DNA of 64,000 bases, taken from assembly GCA_002418835.1 (NCBI GenBank), contig DIEX01000033.1, positions 1-64,000 of the forward strand, given 5' to 3'. The notes under the pieces were generated by a model. That model was not told the origin of the DNA, did no database searches, and saw nothing but the letters and a program-made list of their open reading frames with translations. The position numbers and the translations under genes were made by a program. Source of the DNA: Spirochaetia bacterium UBA5763. Its GTDB lineage: Bacteria > Spirochaetota > UBA4802 > UBA5550. Shown piece by piece: positions 19,585 through 29,113 of the stretch (position 1 is the first letter of the stretch; every line of letters starts with the position of its first letter).

Positions 19585-20666
19585 TGCAGATCCCTCCGGT
19601 TTAATGTTACAAGTTTTCCAATGGCTGCGGCAATCATCTCCGGGGGAAGAACGTGCATTGCGGCATTCAGTTTTATAGCTTCACCGGGCATCCCGTGAAC
19701 CACTGAACTTTCAGCGTCCTGCGCGATTGTAATCCCTCCGCGCTGCCGCATCAGCAGAAGCTCATCTGCCCCGTCACTCCCCATCCCTGTAAGAATCACC
19801 CCTGCCGCGCGGGGGCCGAATGATTCAGCCACTGAACGGAAAAGATAGGAAACGGACGGGCGGAGCCCGTGCTCCGGATCGCTCCCCCTCATGTTTAATA
19901 TCCCATCGGACGAAATACCCATATGCAGATCATCAGGTGCGACATACACTCTCCCAGGTAAAGCGGGCTCCCCGTGTTTCGCTATACATACAGAGAGCTT
20001 TGATGAGGAATTAAGCCACTCCGCGAATCCTTCGGTAAAACCGCGCGCGATATGCTGGACAACAAGCACCGGTGCGCCATATCCGGCAGGGAGTTTTTCA
20101 AGTATTGACTTTATAACAGGCGGACCGCCGGTTGATGCACCAATCGCTATAATATCTATTCCATTTTTAATTATTCCGGTATCCGCTGCTCCATTTGAAA
20201 CTGCTCCATCCGGCATTGATTTTAATGCAGTACCGTTCCCTCCCCTGCGCCGGATAACTTTCACCTCAGACATGAGCCTTACCAGTTCAACAAGCTTTTT
20301 TGCCTCTGTCTCATGATTCGGGTGACCTATCCCCGGAGGGCGGAGCGTTATCCCCACAGCACCTGCTTCAACCGCTTTGAATGTCACTGCAACCTCTGAA
20401 GGGTCTGTACTTCCGCTTACGATAACTATCGGGAGAGGTGTGGTCTCCATTATATAGCGGGTAGCTTCAAACCCGTCCATCTTCGGCATATGTATATCCA
20501 TGGTTATCACGTCTGGCATCCGGAATTTAAGAAATTCAATGGCCTCCTCACCGTTGGCTGCTGTTCCTATTACCTCCATCCCCGGTACGGATTCAAAAAT
20601 AAACTCAAGATACTTCCGGATAACAGGTGTATCTTCAACTATAAGTATCTTTATCACAGTATCCAT
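19581..20666 (-). CDS. cheB: CheB-type methylesterase with receiver domain
   Basis: 361 residues: receiver 1-125 (VEDTPV, acceptor in VITMDIHMPKMDG), linker with acidic and Gly-rich stretch, then the methylesterase/glutamine deamidase domain. The catalytic Ser is in GASTGGP, His in VQHIARGF and Asp in LTGMGSDGADE. It removes methyl groups from the MCP of the operon. It is the counterpart of WspF in the Wsp system. A ribosome-binding sequence GGGGGATGG abuts the start. Confidence 0.93.
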   Translation of the reverse strand: MDTVIKILIVEDTPVIRKYLEFIFESVPGMEVIGTAANGEEAIEFLKFRMPDVITMDIHMPKMDGFEATRYIMETTPLPIVIVSGSTDPSEVAVTFKAVEAGAVGITLRPPGIGHPNHETEAKKLVELVRLMSEVKVIRRRGGNGTALKSMPDGAVSNGAADTGIIKNGIDIIAIGASTGGPPVIKSILEKLPAGYGAPVLVVQHIARGFTEGFAEWLNSSSKLSVCIAKHGEPALPGRVYVAPDDLHMGISSDGILNMRGSDPEHGLRPSVSYLFRSVAESFGPRAAGVILTGMGSDGADELLLMRQRGGITIAQDAESSVVHGMPGEAIKLNAAMHVLPPEMIAAAIGKLVTLNRRDLQ

Positions 20667-20684
20667 CCCCCTTCCGGAATTTAT

Positions 20685-22823
20685 TCATATTAATCTCTTC
20701 ACAACTTCAATAAGGTTACTCTGGTCAAAACTGCTTTTTACAATATACGCGTTAGCCCCCGCATCGATCCCCTTCTCCCTGTCCTCCCTTGAATCAAGGG
20801 CTGTTACCAGCACAACAGGGAGCGCAGTATGGCGGCTGTCGCTTCTTATCTTTGCTGTAAGGTCAAATCCGTTCATACGGGGCATATCCACATCAGAAAC
20901 CAGGAGATCAATTCCGCCGCTGTGGAGAGTTGTAAAGGCATCAATTCCATCAACAGCAGTTTTTACAGTGTAGCCCGCTGATTCAAGGATGTTCTTCAGC
21001 AGTGACCGTGCCGTTACAGAATCCTCTGCGACCAGAATTGTATGTTTAATAATTCCGGTTTCATCTGGAAGCTCAGATGCATACTCCCCTGCATTGAAAT
21101 TAATGGCGGTATCCATCAGGTCTGCCACATCAAGCAGCGGAATCACCTTACCCGTACCCGACACAGTGGCGCCGGCAATATTCTTTACACCCTGCAGCTG
21201 CGGCCCGAGATTTTTTATAATCCCCTCCTGCTCGCCCAGCACCTCATCAGCAGAAAAAGCTATGCGCCTGCGGGCATAGGCAAGCACCACTACCGGTTTA
21301 AGCTCAGGGGGATCTCCGCGGACAAGATTTCCGTGAATACCAAGGACAACCCCAAGAGACAGAAGGGGCACTATTTCACCATTCAGGGATATGGTGCTCC
21401 TGTTCTCCACAGTTTTAACATCGCATGTTTTTATGCGGATGACACGTTCAACACTCTGAATCGGTATAATAAATGTCTGTTCCGCTGCACGCACCATTAC
21501 GCCCCGGAACGCTCCCTGGGTAAGCGGCAGAGTATATCTGAAAATGGTTCCCTGATCCGGTACGGACTCAACAGAGACAGATCCCCCCAGCTTCTCGGCT
21601 TTCTCCTGGACAATGGCAAGGCCTATCCCTCTACCTGAAATATCAGTTATTATCTGACTTGTTGATATTCCCGACCTGAAAAGAAGGTTTAACACATCGT
21701 TATCTGAAAGGGTTTCCGCATCCCCGGACGAAATAATACCCACCTTAACAGCCGCGGCTATGACCCTCTCTCTGTCAACTCCCGCGCCGTCATCTGAAAC
21801 AGCGATCTCCACATTCCGGCTCTCCTTCCTCTTTACATCTATAACGATGCTGCCGCATGGATTCTTCCCCTTCCCTGTGCGCACATCCGGCATTTCAATA
21901 CCATAATCGATGCTGTTGCGGATCATGTGTATCAGGGGGTCCTTGATCTCCTCAAGTATGCGCCTGTCTATTTCAATCTCGCCTCCCCGGACAGCAAGGG
22001 AAACCGATTTGCCGCTGTCGCGGGCAAGGTCCCTCACAAGCTTCGGCATTAAGTCCAGGACCGACGATACGGGGAACATCAGGCTTTTTTTCATGTCAGA
22101 AAGGAGCCCGTCAAGTACACGCCCCAGGGTGCGGAATTCCTGCTCCATTTTACCATAGAGCCCCTGGATATCGCTTTCAATACTTTTCAGAGTGTTATCA
22201 TCACATCCGGCTTTTCTGACGAGCCCGATACGTGAGTGTATATCACGCAGCTCTGCCGCGTAGTTGACCCCTTTGAGTTTTGTTGTGATAAGTTCCTCAG
22301 CCTGGAGGAAAAGATCGGTCAGCTTTGATATTGTGATACGCACTGTTTCGTTTCCGGCCGCAGCTTCTGCTGTATGGCTTAACGGTATTACCGGTACAGG
22401 TTCCGGTTCCTCACCTTTTGATACTTTCTGCATCCGGTGTATGACGGCTGACAATTCCCCCGTTTCTTCAGATGAGAGTGGTTCACCGGAGCGCAGGAGG
22501 AGAAGATCAAGCATATTTACGTACGCATGAAGCAGGTCAGCAAGCTCAGGTGTAAACCCGGCATCTCCACGCTTGAGGAGCGAAAAAACACTCTCCGCAG
22601 CCTGGCAGAGACGTTCAATTTCTGAAAGGTTGACAGATCGCGCTGCCCCTTTAAGACTGTGCACCTCCCTGAACACGGTTTCAATAGTCTCTTTCGTTTT
22701 TTCCGGTTCAGGATTTCCGTCAAGGGCCATCAGGCCGTCAACAATGGCCTGCCGGTGTTCGGCAGCTTCTACTTTAAACTCCTCAAGGAGTTTTTTAAGA
22801 AACTCTTCCTGTTTCCTTTCCAT
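20685..22823 (-). CDS. cheA: Hybrid CheA histidine kinase (Hpt-kinase-CheW-receiver), WspE-like
   Basis: 712 residues. The Hpt domain has REVHSLKGAAR (phospho-acceptor His near residue 55). There is no separate P2 domain. The kinase core shows HMIRNSIDYGIEMP (N box), DDGAGVD, FRSGIST and SGRGIGLAIV. Then come a CheW-like P5 domain (about 415-550) and a C-terminal receiver (585-710, acceptor in LLVSDVDMPRMNG). The CheA-REC fusion, with CheW, CheR-TPR and CheB neighbours, is characteristic of WspE/FrzE-type arrays rather than flagellar chemotaxis. Confidence 0.93.
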   Translation of the reverse strand: MERKQEEFLKKLLEEFKVEAAEHRQAIVDGLMALDGNPEPEKTKETIETVFREVHSLKGAARSVNLSEIERLCQAAESVFSLLKRGDAGFTPELADLLHAYVNMLDLLLLRSGEPLSSEETGELSAVIHRMQKVSKGEEPEPVPVIPLSHTAEAAAGNETVRITISKLTDLFLQAEELITTKLKGVNYAAELRDIHSRIGLVRKAGCDDNTLKSIESDIQGLYGKMEQEFRTLGRVLDGLLSDMKKSLMFPVSSVLDLMPKLVRDLARDSGKSVSLAVRGGEIEIDRRILEEIKDPLIHMIRNSIDYGIEMPDVRTGKGKNPCGSIVIDVKRKESRNVEIAVSDDGAGVDRERVIAAAVKVGIISSGDAETLSDNDVLNLLFRSGISTSQIITDISGRGIGLAIVQEKAEKLGGSVSVESVPDQGTIFRYTLPLTQGAFRGVMVRAAEQTFIIPIQSVERVIRIKTCDVKTVENRSTISLNGEIVPLLSLGVVLGIHGNLVRGDPPELKPVVVLAYARRRIAFSADEVLGEQEGIIKNLGPQLQGVKNIAGATVSGTGKVIPLLDVADLMDTAINFNAGEYASELPDETGIIKHTILVAEDSVTARSLLKNILESAGYTVKTAVDGIDAFTTLHSGGIDLLVSDVDMPRMNGFDLTAKIRSDSRHTALPVVLVTALDSREDREKGIDAGANAYIVKSSFDQSNLIEVVKRLI

Positions 22824-22832
22824 TGTGGCACC

Positions 22833-24329
22833 TTAAACCTGGAATTTCTCCACAATACTCTTCAGCCGCTGCCCCAGGTCGTGCAGGTTCTGTGCCGCCT
22901 TCTGCGACTGTTCAGTGCTCGCCACGTTCTGCGACATCGCCTGTTTGATGTTCTCCATTGACGGGGCTATCTGGTCCATACCCGCAAGCTGCTGCTGGCT
23001 TGAGGCAGCGATCTGCGTGGCGGCCTGAGCTGCCTCGCTTACGCTCTCTGCAAGGATCTCTATGGTTTCCCCCCCTTTTTCAGCAAGGACGCTCCCTGCC
23101 TCAACAGCCTTTGTACCCTGCTCAGTAGACATTACAGCCTGGTTCACAGCCTTCTGTATATCGTTAAGAATTCCCCGCACCTGGGCTGTTGCCTGCTTCG
23201 ACTGCTCAGCCAGGCTCTTGATCTCCTGTGCCACAACCGAAAAACCGAGCCCCTGTTCCCCTGCCTTCACAGCCTCTATAGCCGCGTTGACAGCGAGTAA
23301 ATTCGACTGGTCAGCAATGTCGTTCACTGTGGCAGTTATCTCTCCGATCGTCTGGCTCTGCTCGCTCAGGTTCACAACAATGTCAGCAATAGATGAAACC
23401 TGCCGGCGGATCTTTTCCATCCCCTCAATAGTCTGGGCCATCGCCTCCTTCCCCCCCCGGACTGCCTGCGCAGCTTTCTGGGCAGTATCCTGAACAGCCC
23501 GCGCCTTCTGTGCCGAGAGCTGCGCTGTCTGTCTCACCTCTTCCACAGTGGTGGTGGTCTCTGTCACAGAGGCAGCAGTTTCAGAAGCCCCTGCCGCCAC
23601 CTGGGTAGTTGTTGTGACAATCTCACTTGCGGACGAACTGAGTACGCCTATACCCTCGCTTATATCACGGGTTACGCTGCGCAGGCTGGAAATGATGTTC
23701 CAGAAAATCAGTACAGATATAACAGCTATTACTGCTCCCAGAATCAGGACAAGAAACAGTGTAAACTGCGCTCTTTCTGATGCACCCGATGCAAGGCTTT
23801 GAATTTCAGATACCGCGAGATCGCTAAGGCTGGTTGTAACTTTTCTGATCTTTTCATACCGTTCACTCTGGATTCCGCTTCCAAGGGCTTCAGCCTCAAT
23901 CATCATCCCCCTTTCTATCAGTGAATTCTGCTGTTTACGTCCCTCCCTGTATTCATTTATAAATCCCTGAGTTTCTTCTACTATCTTCATCGTTTCAGCG
24001 TTTCCGGTTTCAAGTTCAGCAACTCTCTTTATCGCTTTATCAATTTCTCCGGATCTCTGTTTAATATCATCATCAATTATTTTTTTCTGATTGCTGTTAT
24101 TCGAAATCATCTTCTCAAGTATTCTCGCTCTTATCGCATTCTGATCAGAACGGAGTTCAAGAAGACTTACAACTTTCACAAGGTTCTTTTTATGGATCAG
24201 TTCCTGAGATTCTGCAAGCGAAGAGAGATTTATATACGTCACAGATATCAGAAGAACAAGCATCGCTATAATCAGGCCGAACCCTGTAAACAGTTTACCT
24301 CTTGTGCTGCTGACTGATAACCATTTCAT
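22833..24329 (-). CDS. Methyl-accepting chemotaxis protein with periplasmic four-helix sensor
   Basis: 498 residues: transmembrane helices at about 12-33 and 190-212 bound a mostly helical periplasmic domain of the 4HB_MCP type. The cytoplasmic part is one long coiled coil with the hairpin tip around DIADQSNLLAVNAAIEAVKA. A full HAMP is not obvious. It lies between CheW and CheA (four-base overlap with the CheW gene), so it is the dedicated receptor of this array, in the WspA position. Confidence 0.92.
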   Translation of the reverse strand: MKWLSVSSTRGKLFTGFGLIIAMLVLLISVTYINLSSLAESQELIHKKNLVKVVSLLELRSDQNAIRARILEKMISNNSNQKKIIDDDIKQRSGEIDKAIKRVAELETGNAETMKIVEETQGFINEYREGRKQQNSLIERGMMIEAEALGSGIQSERYEKIRKVTTSLSDLAVSEIQSLASGASERAQFTLFLVLILGAVIAVISVLIFWNIISSLRSVTRDISEGIGVLSSSASEIVTTTTQVAAGASETAASVTETTTTVEEVRQTAQLSAQKARAVQDTAQKAAQAVRGGKEAMAQTIEGMEKIRRQVSSIADIVVNLSEQSQTIGEITATVNDIADQSNLLAVNAAIEAVKAGEQGLGFSVVAQEIKSLAEQSKQATAQVRGILNDIQKAVNQAVMSTEQGTKAVEAGSVLAEKGGETIEILAESVSEAAQAATQIAASSQQQLAGMDQIAPSMENIKQAMSQNVASTEQSQKAAQNLHDLGQRLKSIVEKFQV

Positions 24330-24898
24330 CCTTCTCCTCCTTTTTTCAAAACACCGTTATTCACTATAATACCGGGGTCATCCAGTATCCTTGCCATATC
24401 GAGTACAATTAGGCGTTCGGCAGTAATACCGAGCAGGTATTCACTTTTTATTCCGGTCAGAGTTGCCATGGGGGGCTGCAGTTCATCAGGATTGATCCCC
24501 CGCACTCCCGGCACTTCATCTGCAAGGATGCCTGTAACCATTTTACCTTTAGCAATAATTAATACCCTGTTAAGCTCTGTTATCCCCTTTTCCGGTATGT
24601 CAAAAAATTTCCTGATATTCATAACAGGCAGAATCTTACCCCTGACATTAATAATCCCAAGGATAAAGGAGGGGATTCCCGGAAGAGGAGTCAGTTCGCG
24701 GAGAGGATAAACCTCCTGCATAAATTGGACCTCAATACCGTATCTCTCCTCTCCAAGAAGAAATTCAGCTACAAAGAGTATCTTCCCTTTACTCTTTTTG
24801 GGCAGGCGTTTTACAGCAAGCGTCTGGGCCCTTCTTTTAAGAACAGATGCTTCATCATCAGGTAGTGAAGTTATTTCAATAACGCTGCTCTTTTCCAT
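24326..24898 (-). CDS. cheW: CheW-like coupling protein
   Basis: 190 residues from the ATG at 24898, which follows GAGGGGGGAG. An in-frame ATG 39 bases further upstream lies inside cheR and is less likely. After a charged N-terminal extension, the CheW fold starts at LFVAEFLLGEERYGIEV and includes ILGIINVRGKILPVMNIR and ILADEVPGVRGI. It links the MCP to CheA. One of two CheW genes in the operon, as in Wsp (WspB/WspD). Confidence 0.9.
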   Translation of the reverse strand: MEKSSVIEITSLPDDEASVLKRRAQTLAVKRLPKKSKGKILFVAEFLLGEERYGIEVQFMQEVYPLRELTPLPGIPSFILGIINVRGKILPVMNIRKFFDIPEKGITELNRVLIIAKGKMVTGILADEVPGVRGINPDELQPPMATLTGIKSEYLLGITAERLIVLDMARILDDPGIIVNNGVLKKGGEG

Positions 24899-24908
24899 TG
24901 CTCCCCCC

Positions 24909-26453
24909 TCAGATAAATGCCCGTACAATTTCTGCAAGGCTCCCGGCAGTCATGCCATCCCCCCCCGGAACCGGGTTCTCAGGGTCATGTTTTGACAGGA
25001 TCTTCACTGTATTATTGAAATGCCTGCATGCCTCCTTTTCTCTCCCCATAGACTTTACAAGGTTTCCAAGGGTGAAATGAGCAAGTGCAAAGTCGGGATC
25101 TGAATACAGGGCTTTAAGAAGGAAGTTCTCAGCAAGGGTGATCTCATTCTGTTCAATCAGAATCACAGAGAGGAGATGATAATACTCCGCATTAAGTTTT
25201 TCCAGATTTATCGCCTTTTCACACCATCTCCGCGCCTCTGCAAGCTCACCGATGTTCGCGTAAGCCCGCGATAGAAGAATCATTACCGGAACCTCTTCAG
25301 TACCCTTCTCTATATGATGCTGCAGAAGAATCTTTACAGTTCCCCTGTAGTTTCCGGCTTTGAACATGAATAGAGCTTCAGACATGGCATCATCGCCTTT
25401 CACCGGATTTATTCCTGTCAGGCTTTTCTCTTCATTGGTCACTATCTCTTCAATTTTCAAATTTTTAGAATCATCTGTCTCTTCATGCGCTGGTTCCTTA
25501 TCAATGCTGTAAAGCTCTTCCTGTGTGTGTTCATCCAGAGTCTGGACAGCTTTATAAATTACAGACTGTACTTCATCGTTATCGGAATCAGTTATAAATT
25601 TTAACGGGGGGCATTTCCTGTAGAGAATCATTCCGTTAATACTGACAGGTTCAAACTGTGTAAACAGAACCCGGGATGTTTCAGACGGGCTGACAATAAG
25701 AAAGCCATTATCACTGATTGAATTATAAAGTCTGCGGATCGCCCTGGCAGCCTGCACAGTTGTAAAATACATAAGCACATTCCGGCAGAAAATGAGATCC
25801 ATTGCATTCGTATTATTGATTACTGACGGGTAAATATCTTCAGCAAGATTCACGATGGAGAAGTCCACCATCTCACGAATTTCAGGGAGAAGTTCATAAT
25901 ACCTTCCCCCTGCCTGATGGAAATAACGCTCCCTGAAAGCAGGCGGTGTATCGCGGAATGACCATTCAGTATATATCCCCTCCATGGCTTTTTTCACAAA
26001 ACGTCTGTTCAAATCAGTAGCTCGTATTGTAATATTCCAGCCGGATATATCAGGTATAATCTCGCGGAGAATTATCGCGATTGTGTAAGGTTCTTCGCCG
26101 GTACAGCATCCGGCACTCCATATCCTGATATTTTTTCCTTCTCCGGATCTCCGTTTTATCAGTTCAGGGAGAATTTTCTCCCTGAGAGCAGTGAAGCATC
26201 TGCAGTCCCGGTAAAAAAAAGTCTCCCCTATAGTAAGGTAATATGCCAGAATTTCAATATCATTCTTTGACATTGAATCTGTCAGAAGCCAGTCAAAACA
26301 GGCACCTGGAGCGGAAAAACCGAGTTCGGTAGCGGCAGACAGGATGCCGCGTTCCATATCTCTAAGCCTCTCCCCCGGGAAATGAAGTCCGGTCCTTGCG
26401 GCCACAATCTCTGCAGCGCGGCAGAGATCCTGCTGTGAAAATCCTGAGTTCAT
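24909..26453 (-). CDS. cheR: CheR methyltransferase with C-terminal TPR repeats, WspC-like
   Basis: 514 residues. The N-terminal CheR helical domain (1-80) is followed by the SAM-binding domain: WSAGCCTGEEPYTIA, then MDLIFCRNVLMYF near 230. After an acidic linker (about 290-365), the last 130 residues form tetratricopeptide-like helices (EARRWCEKAINLEKLNAEYY and YSDPDFALAHFTLGNL). It methylates glutamates of the MCP. The TPR extension is typical of CheR in Wsp-like arrays. Its start overlaps the upstream CheW stop by four bases. Confidence 0.92.
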   Translation of the reverse strand: MNSGFSQQDLCRAAEIVAARTGLHFPGERLRDMERGILSAATELGFSAPGACFDWLLTDSMSKNDIEILAYYLTIGETFFYRDCRCFTALREKILPELIKRRSGEGKNIRIWSAGCCTGEEPYTIAIILREIIPDISGWNITIRATDLNRRFVKKAMEGIYTEWSFRDTPPAFRERYFHQAGGRYYELLPEIREMVDFSIVNLAEDIYPSVINNTNAMDLIFCRNVLMYFTTVQAARAIRRLYNSISDNGFLIVSPSETSRVLFTQFEPVSINGMILYRKCPPLKFITDSDNDEVQSVIYKAVQTLDEHTQEELYSIDKEPAHEETDDSKNLKIEEIVTNEEKSLTGINPVKGDDAMSEALFMFKAGNYRGTVKILLQHHIEKGTEEVPVMILLSRAYANIGELAEARRWCEKAINLEKLNAEYYHLLSVILIEQNEITLAENFLLKALYSDPDFALAHFTLGNLVKSMGREKEACRHFNNTVKILSKHDPENPVPGGDGMTAGSLAEIVRAFI

Positions 26454-26926
26454 GCCTCACTTTCTCCGGAGAATTGATGAACAATTTCACAATCTTTTTC
26501 TGCGCATTGTTGAGAAAAAAACTGTTCAATACTGAGTATCGGGATTATATTCCCATCCAGTCTGATTGTCCCTGTAATCCTTTTCAGCCCGTCCCATATC
26601 ATTTCAGATTGAACAATGTCTTCATCCTCTGTTTTCAGAATATCCTCAATTGAATCAGTAATCAGGGCAAACCGCCTCCTCTCTGTGTTTATAATGATAA
26701 AGCGGTCGCTGCTTCTTACCGCGTGCTTTGGTATATTAAGAGAACTCCGGATATCGATTACACATAAAGTTTCACCCTCCATATTAATCACACCGGGGAT
26801 GAGATCCGAGGTATCCGGCAGAGAGGTTATTTCTACTGCATGAATAATCCGCTCTATCACAGTTACAGGAATTGCGAAGATCCGTTCATCAAGCCTGAAT
26901 GTCAGATAGCGATCAGGTTTATTCAT
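26450..26926 (-). CDS. cheW: CheW-like coupling protein, first gene of the chemosensory operon
   Basis: 158 residues: YLTFRLDERIFAIPV start of the CheW fold, then LIPGVINMEGETLCVIDIR and ITDSIEDIL. AGAGGT seven bases before the ATG supports the start. It leads the 13-gene minus-strand operon. Upstream lie a TATAAT at 26968-26973 and a pair of AAGGGTTA motifs (27109-27137). Confidence 0.9.
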   Translation of the reverse strand: MNKPDRYLTFRLDERIFAIPVTVIERIIHAVEITSLPDTSDLIPGVINMEGETLCVIDIRSSLNIPKHAVRSSDRFIIINTERRRFALITDSIEDILKTEDEDIVQSEMIWDGLKRITGTIRLDGNIIPILSIEQFFSQQCAEKDCEIVHQFSGESEA

Positions 26927-26967
26927 ATCAACCTCTATCTGTTTTTTTTCTGATAAAGATAACTGAT

Positions 26968-27137
26968 ATTATATGAATGATATGATCATCCGTGACACCT
27001 GTTTTAGTTTTAGTCAGCACGCTCTCCTCCGGATTATGATTTGATAAATAATAATACACCAGATAATAAGAAAAAAAAATGAAATACTCAAAAATGCACA
27101 TCCCCCTAAAGGGTTATTTTATAATTTTTAAGGGTTA
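26968..27137 (-). promoter_or_regulatory. Probable promoter region of the chemosensory operon with paired AACCCTT motifs
   Basis: On the minus strand, TATAAT sits at 26968-26973, some 40 bases before the cheW start. The -35 is weak. Further upstream, two direct copies of TAACCCTT (27109-27117 and 27130-27137) are spaced 21 bases, about two helical turns. A similar pair lies upstream of the MCP gene at 28879. The sites look like binding sites for a shared regulator, but this is inference. Confidence 0.35.
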
Positions 27138-27199
27138 CTGGCTCATTTTGTTAAAAAAAGAGAATAACGGTTTATTGTATGTTATGCGATCCTCCCCGG

Positions 27200-28879
27200 T
27201 TATTCTTTCCCGTCTTCTTTTGATGACCCGGGCGGATCTGATTTATCATCACTCCCCCCTCCGGCTTCTCCTTCAATCTTAAACTTCTTAGTCATATCAA
27301 GAAGTTCCTGTGCCTGCGAAGTCATCTCTTCGCTTGCAGAGGCAGTTTCTTCAACAAGAGCGGCATTCTCCTGTGTCATTTTATCAAGTTCCATTATCGC
27401 GGTATTTATCTGCTCAATCCCCGCTTTCTGCTCATTGCTTGAGGCATTGATCTCTGTAATAAGCTGTGTCACGTTTTTTACAGATTTGATTATCTCATTA
27501 ATTGCCTCGCCGCTGCTGTTTGCCTGCTCAGTCCCTTTTGATATCTTTTCAACAGAATCTCTGATAAGATCCCCTATCTGTTTAGCCGCGGTCCCGGATC
27601 TCTGCGCCAGATTTCTCACCTCCCCTGCAACAACAGCAAAGCCTCTCCCCTGTTCACCTGCCCGTGCAGCCTCAACTGCTGCATTCAGCGCAAGAAGGTT
27701 TGTCTGGAACGCGATTTCATTTATTACTGAGATTATTTCGCCGATTTTTTTGCTCGACTCGCTTATCTCATTGATTGAACTAACTGCAGAGGTAACGAGT
27801 TCCCCACCCTTCTCGGCAAAGTGAGACGAGCTTATCGATGTTTCATTGGCGAATGCGGCATTCTGTGAGTTCTGGGTTACAGTGGCTGTTGTTTCCTCGA
27901 TCGTTGAAGCAATCTCTTCAAGTGCAGATGCCTGTGCAGTGGTGCGCTGTGAAAGGCTCTGGTTTCCCTGGCTTATCTGTTCAGTGGCGTAATAGAGGTT
28001 CTGCATGGCGTTGATAATAGATGAGATCATCCTTTCAAGCTTCTCCTCTGCATCGTTTATGCTGGCAGAGAGGGTGCCCACCTCATCTTCTCTTTTTGTA
28101 AATTCCGTTTCAACCCTCCCTGTGAGGTCCCCCTCAGAGAGCCTGTTGGCTACCTCTGATGCCCTGATAATCGGGCGGGCAATTGAGTTACCGAAAAAGA
28201 TCGATATAACCACAATTAATACTGATATTACGCCGGCTATTAAAAGAACAGTAATAATAAGCGTCCGTATATACCTGCTGTTTTCTTTCTCCTGGGCAGC
28301 AACAACCCCCCTTATATCATCAACGTAATTGCCGGTTCCTGTAACCCACCTGTAAGGTTCAAAAGACTTACTGTAGCTCCGTTTCGGTTTAGCTTCTGTT
28401 TCTCCCGGTTTCGGATACCAGTACTCGGTATATCCCCCATCCGGCTGTTTCCCGTTCTTAATTATCTCCTGGATAATCTTCGTACCTCTTGCATCAGTAA
28501 GATCTATACGGGATTTCCCCTCAGTTTTTGGGTCTGCAGCATTACAATAATTCATCCCTTCATAATCATCAATCCAGAAGTACCCGCTCCCGCCATACTT
28601 TAATCCCCTTACAAGAGTTATTGCCAGTTCCTTACCCTGTTCATCTGTTAGGTTATTGGCCTTCTGGTATTTATAGACCCCCTCAATGAGTGAGATAGCA
28701 TTTTCAACCTGATTCTTTACATTCTTATCATAATCATTAAAAATAACATCTCTGTTAAGCTTAAGAAGCTGGGCGCTGTACCGGTTAATTGAAAACAGGG
28801 ATACAGTTATAATAAGGATAAGTGCACCGAGCCCGGTTCCCAGTGTAAGAAGAATAAGTTTTGATCTCAGCTTTTTCAT
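27200..28879 (-). CDS. Methyl-accepting chemotaxis protein with single Cache sensor
   Basis: 559 residues from the ATG at 28879. An ATG four codons earlier is less likely: GGAG lies seven bases before 28879, and in the duplicated copy the upstream ATG is ATA. TM1 at about 7-28, then a periplasmic sCache_2-type domain (GYFWIDDYEGMNY, RWVTGTGNYVDDI), TM2 near 205-228, HAMP, and a standard signalling hairpin (EIAFQTNLLALNAAVEAARA). The Cache type commonly binds small carboxylates. It is transcribed separately from the operon downstream. Confidence 0.92.
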   Translation of the reverse strand: MKKLRSKLILLTLGTGLGALILIITVSLFSINRYSAQLLKLNRDVIFNDYDKNVKNQVENAISLIEGVYKYQKANNLTDEQGKELAITLVRGLKYGGSGYFWIDDYEGMNYCNAADPKTEGKSRIDLTDARGTKIIQEIIKNGKQPDGGYTEYWYPKPGETEAKPKRSYSKSFEPYRWVTGTGNYVDDIRGVVAAQEKENSRYIRTLIITVLLIAGVISVLIVVISIFFGNSIARPIIRASEVANRLSEGDLTGRVETEFTKREDEVGTLSASINDAEEKLERMISSIINAMQNLYYATEQISQGNQSLSQRTTAQASALEEIASTIEETTATVTQNSQNAAFANETSISSSHFAEKGGELVTSAVSSINEISESSKKIGEIISVINEIAFQTNLLALNAAVEAARAGEQGRGFAVVAGEVRNLAQRSGTAAKQIGDLIRDSVEKISKGTEQANSSGEAINEIIKSVKNVTQLITEINASSNEQKAGIEQINTAIMELDKMTQENAALVEETASASEEMTSQAQELLDMTKKFKIEGEAGGGSDDKSDPPGSSKEDGKE

Positions 28880-29113
28880 GATTTTCTCCATATTACAAAA
28901 AAATTTTTGAGACCTCTTGATGAAATAATTTTATGTATAAAAGAGAGAGGAGTAAAGCGGAGTGAGTACTTTAATACAAAAATGATAAAAAAGTTTTTTA
29001 AGTGTCTGTTCCAGTTTTAAAATCTGTTATATAAAACTATTGAGTAAAAAAATTCCATATTACTGATAACCCGAAAGGTTTATTTTTAGAAATCGTAAGG
29101 GTTATTTTTTGTT
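28440..29113. repeat. Direct repeat copy A (~675 bp): 5' part and upstream region of the MCP gene
   Basis: The sequence from the middle of the Cache domain through the MCP start and about 230 bases of upstream DNA is repeated in the same orientation at 33242-33918, with many point differences. The right end is sharp: both copies read AAGGGTTATTTTTTT-GTT and then diverge. This copy is functional, and its MCP frame is open. Confidence 0.85.

Noticed and set aside
20989..22961. Long plus-strand frames opposite cheA and the MCP gene
   Set aside because: They lie wholly inside clearly coding minus-strand genes, are low-complexity (Ser/Arg-rich) and have no recognisable motif or start signals.
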